DNA of 6,207 nucleotides from Cytophagales bacterium (GTDB lineage: Bacteria; Bacteroidota; Bacteroidia; Cytophagales; 172606-1): the NCBI GenBank assembly GCA_025455595.1, contig JALOMD010000248.1:1-6207 (forward strand). The letters run 5' to 3'. The translations under genes were made by a program, and so were the position numbers. The notes beneath the pieces were generated by a model. It had not been told where the DNA came from. It saw nothing but the letters and a program-made list of their open reading frames with translations, and searched no databases. Positions 5,138-6,207 of the stretch are shown here, piece by piece (position 1 is the first letter of the stretch; every line of letters begins with the position of its first letter).

Positions 5138-6207
5138 ATGAAAAGAAAATCATACTTCGTCTCCGGCCTGATTGTACTGCTGGCGTTTGTCGGCACAGCC
5201 TGCAAAGACAGTTTTCTGAACCGCCCGCCCGACGACGCCATCTCGGTGGACGGCTTCTACTCCAGCGAGCAGCAGGTGAACCAAGGCACGGCTCCGCTCT
5301 ACAACACGCCGTGGTTCGACCTGAACGACAAGGCTTTGTGGGCCATCGGCGACATCACCAGCGGCAACCTGAACACCTTTGACCCAGCGGTGGTGAACTT
5401 CAAGAATTTCCAGGTGACGGGCGACAACACGCGTATCATCGAGTCGTGGCGGTCGCTGTTCAACGTGATTTCGCAGTCCAACTTCATCATCAACAACCTG
5501 CCCGCCAAGGTGGCCCCGTCGGTTGACGCGGCCATCACCAACCGGGCCGTGGGCGAGGCGCGTTTCATGCGGGCCTTGGCCTACTTCTACTTGGTGCGGC
5601 TGTGGGGGCCGGTGCCAATCATCGAAAGCACCACCGAACTGATTGCCAACGCCCAAGTGCCGCGCCACCGCACCGAAGACGTGTACAAGTTCATCCTCAA
5701 CGACTTGCAGTTTGCCGAGGCCAACTGCCCCAAGCGCAGCGGCTGGGCCGGTGCCAACCAAGCCCGCGTGACGCAAGGCGCGGCACAGGCCCTGATGGCC
5801 AAAGTCTATCTGAACCTGCGCGACTACGCCAAGGCCCGTGAGAAAGCCGAGGCCGTCATCAACTCCGGCGAATACGAGCTGATGGCCGAATACGCCGACA
5901 TTTTCAAGACCAAGAACAACGTCAATTCACCGACGACGGCCAACCGCGAGACGATTTTCGCCTTCGTGTGGACGGTTGACCAAGAAGGCTGGGGCGTGCA
6001 AAACACCAACCAAGCGTACTTCGCCCCGTTCGGCGAGGGCTTGACGGGCAGTTGGGACGGCTGGGGTTCGGCCGTGCCGACGCTGGACATCCTGCAAGCC
6101 TACGAACCCGGCGACAAACGCCTGCGGGCCACGTTCATGACTCCGGGCAGCTTTTATCCTGAACTGAAATCAACCAAAGGCGGCTACACCTATCCCGCCG
6201 ACCAGCC
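5138..6207 (+). CDS. SusD/RagB-family nutrient-binding outer-membrane lipoprotein, 3' end beyond window
   Basis: SusD-like lipoproteins sit on the cell surface as a lid over the SusC barrel and bind the glycan or other ligand. The ATG at 5138 begins a lipoprotein signal peptide (MKRKSYFV, hydrophobic core, lipobox VGTAC) with the acylated Cys at residue 22, followed by KDSFLNRPP, a typical SusD N-terminus. Family landmarks: SWRSLFNVISQSNFIINNL (about 105-123), GEARFMRALAYFYLVRLWG (139-157) then PVPII, HRTEDVYKFILNDLQFA, VTQGAAQALMAKVYL (211-225) and DYAKAREKAEAVINSGEYEL, helical TPR-like segments. The frame is open for 356 codons to the window edge; about 100-200 residues are probably missing, judging by family length. 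It follows the SusC-like gene by 297 bases, much more than the short gap usual for SusC/SusD pairs, so it may be partly separately controlled. Ligand unknown. Confidence 0.95.
   Translation, partial: MKRKSYFVSGLIVLLAFVGTACKDSFLNRPPDDAISVDGFYSSEQQVNQGTAPLYNTPWFDLNDKALWAIGDITSGNLNTFDPAVVNFKNFQVTGDNTRIIESWRSLFNVISQSNFIINNLPAKVAPSVDAAITNRAVGEARFMRALAYFYLVRLWGPVPIIESTTELIANAQVPRHRTEDVYKFILNDLQFAEANCPKRSGWAGANQARVTQGAAQALMAKVYLNLRDYAKAREKAEAVINSGEYELMAEYADIFKTKNNVNSPTTANRETIFAFVWTVDQEGWGVQNTNQAYFAPFGEGLTGSWDGWGSAVPTLDILQAYEPGDKRLRATFMTPGSFYPELKSTKGGYTYPADQ

Noticed and set aside
5150..5776. Minus-strand ORF of 208 aa opposite the SusD-like gene
   Set aside because: The plus strand carries lipobox and SusD motifs throughout; the reverse product has no recognisable features.

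Overview
The window reads as part of a nutrient-uptake locus from a member of the Bacteroidota, most likely a moderately GC-rich environmental lineage such as Cytophagales. The lineage call is inference from protein style and GC-rich coding sequence. The gene order is diagnostic: a FecR-type anti-sigma regulator, a SusC-family TonB-dependent transporter that carries an extra N-terminal STN signalling domain, and a SusD-family surface lipoprotein, all on the plus strand. An ECF sigma factor gene would normally precede the FecR gene. Its last codons may be the first 15 bases, but that cannot be shown from this window.

Layout: 12-1004 holds the FecR-family gene. It is complete in length but broken by two opposite single-base frameshifts, one inside 537-559 and one at the A5 run 741-745. 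1005-1258 is a non-coding gap full of repeats. 1259-4840 is the intact SusC-like transporter (1193 aa). 4841-5137 is a second non-coding gap with repeats, unusually long for a SusC/SusD pair. 5138-6207 is the 5' part of the SusD-like gene (356 full codons), open at the window edge.

Expected function: SusD at the cell surface captures an unknown polymer or oligomer and SusC imports it across the outer membrane using TonB energy. The STN domain of SusC would report substrate occupancy to the periplasmic C-terminal domain of FecR, which controls a partner ECF sigma factor through its cytoplasmic N-terminus. As the sequence stands, FecR translation stops at codon 201, losing the part that should receive the signal. 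Either the signalling branch is broken in this strain or the sequence contains two base errors.

The most unusual material is in the two gaps. Each is bracketed by arrays of degenerate 7-bp repeats that point towards each other: TTRGC-type around the first gap and TTRGTC-type around the second. Inside each gap are palindromes with GCGTTTT / AAAACGC arms plus small GC-rich hairpins. The same architecture occurring twice in one locus suggests a repeat family rather than chance. No RNA genes, CRISPR arrays, transposase genes or substrate-degrading enzymes are visible.
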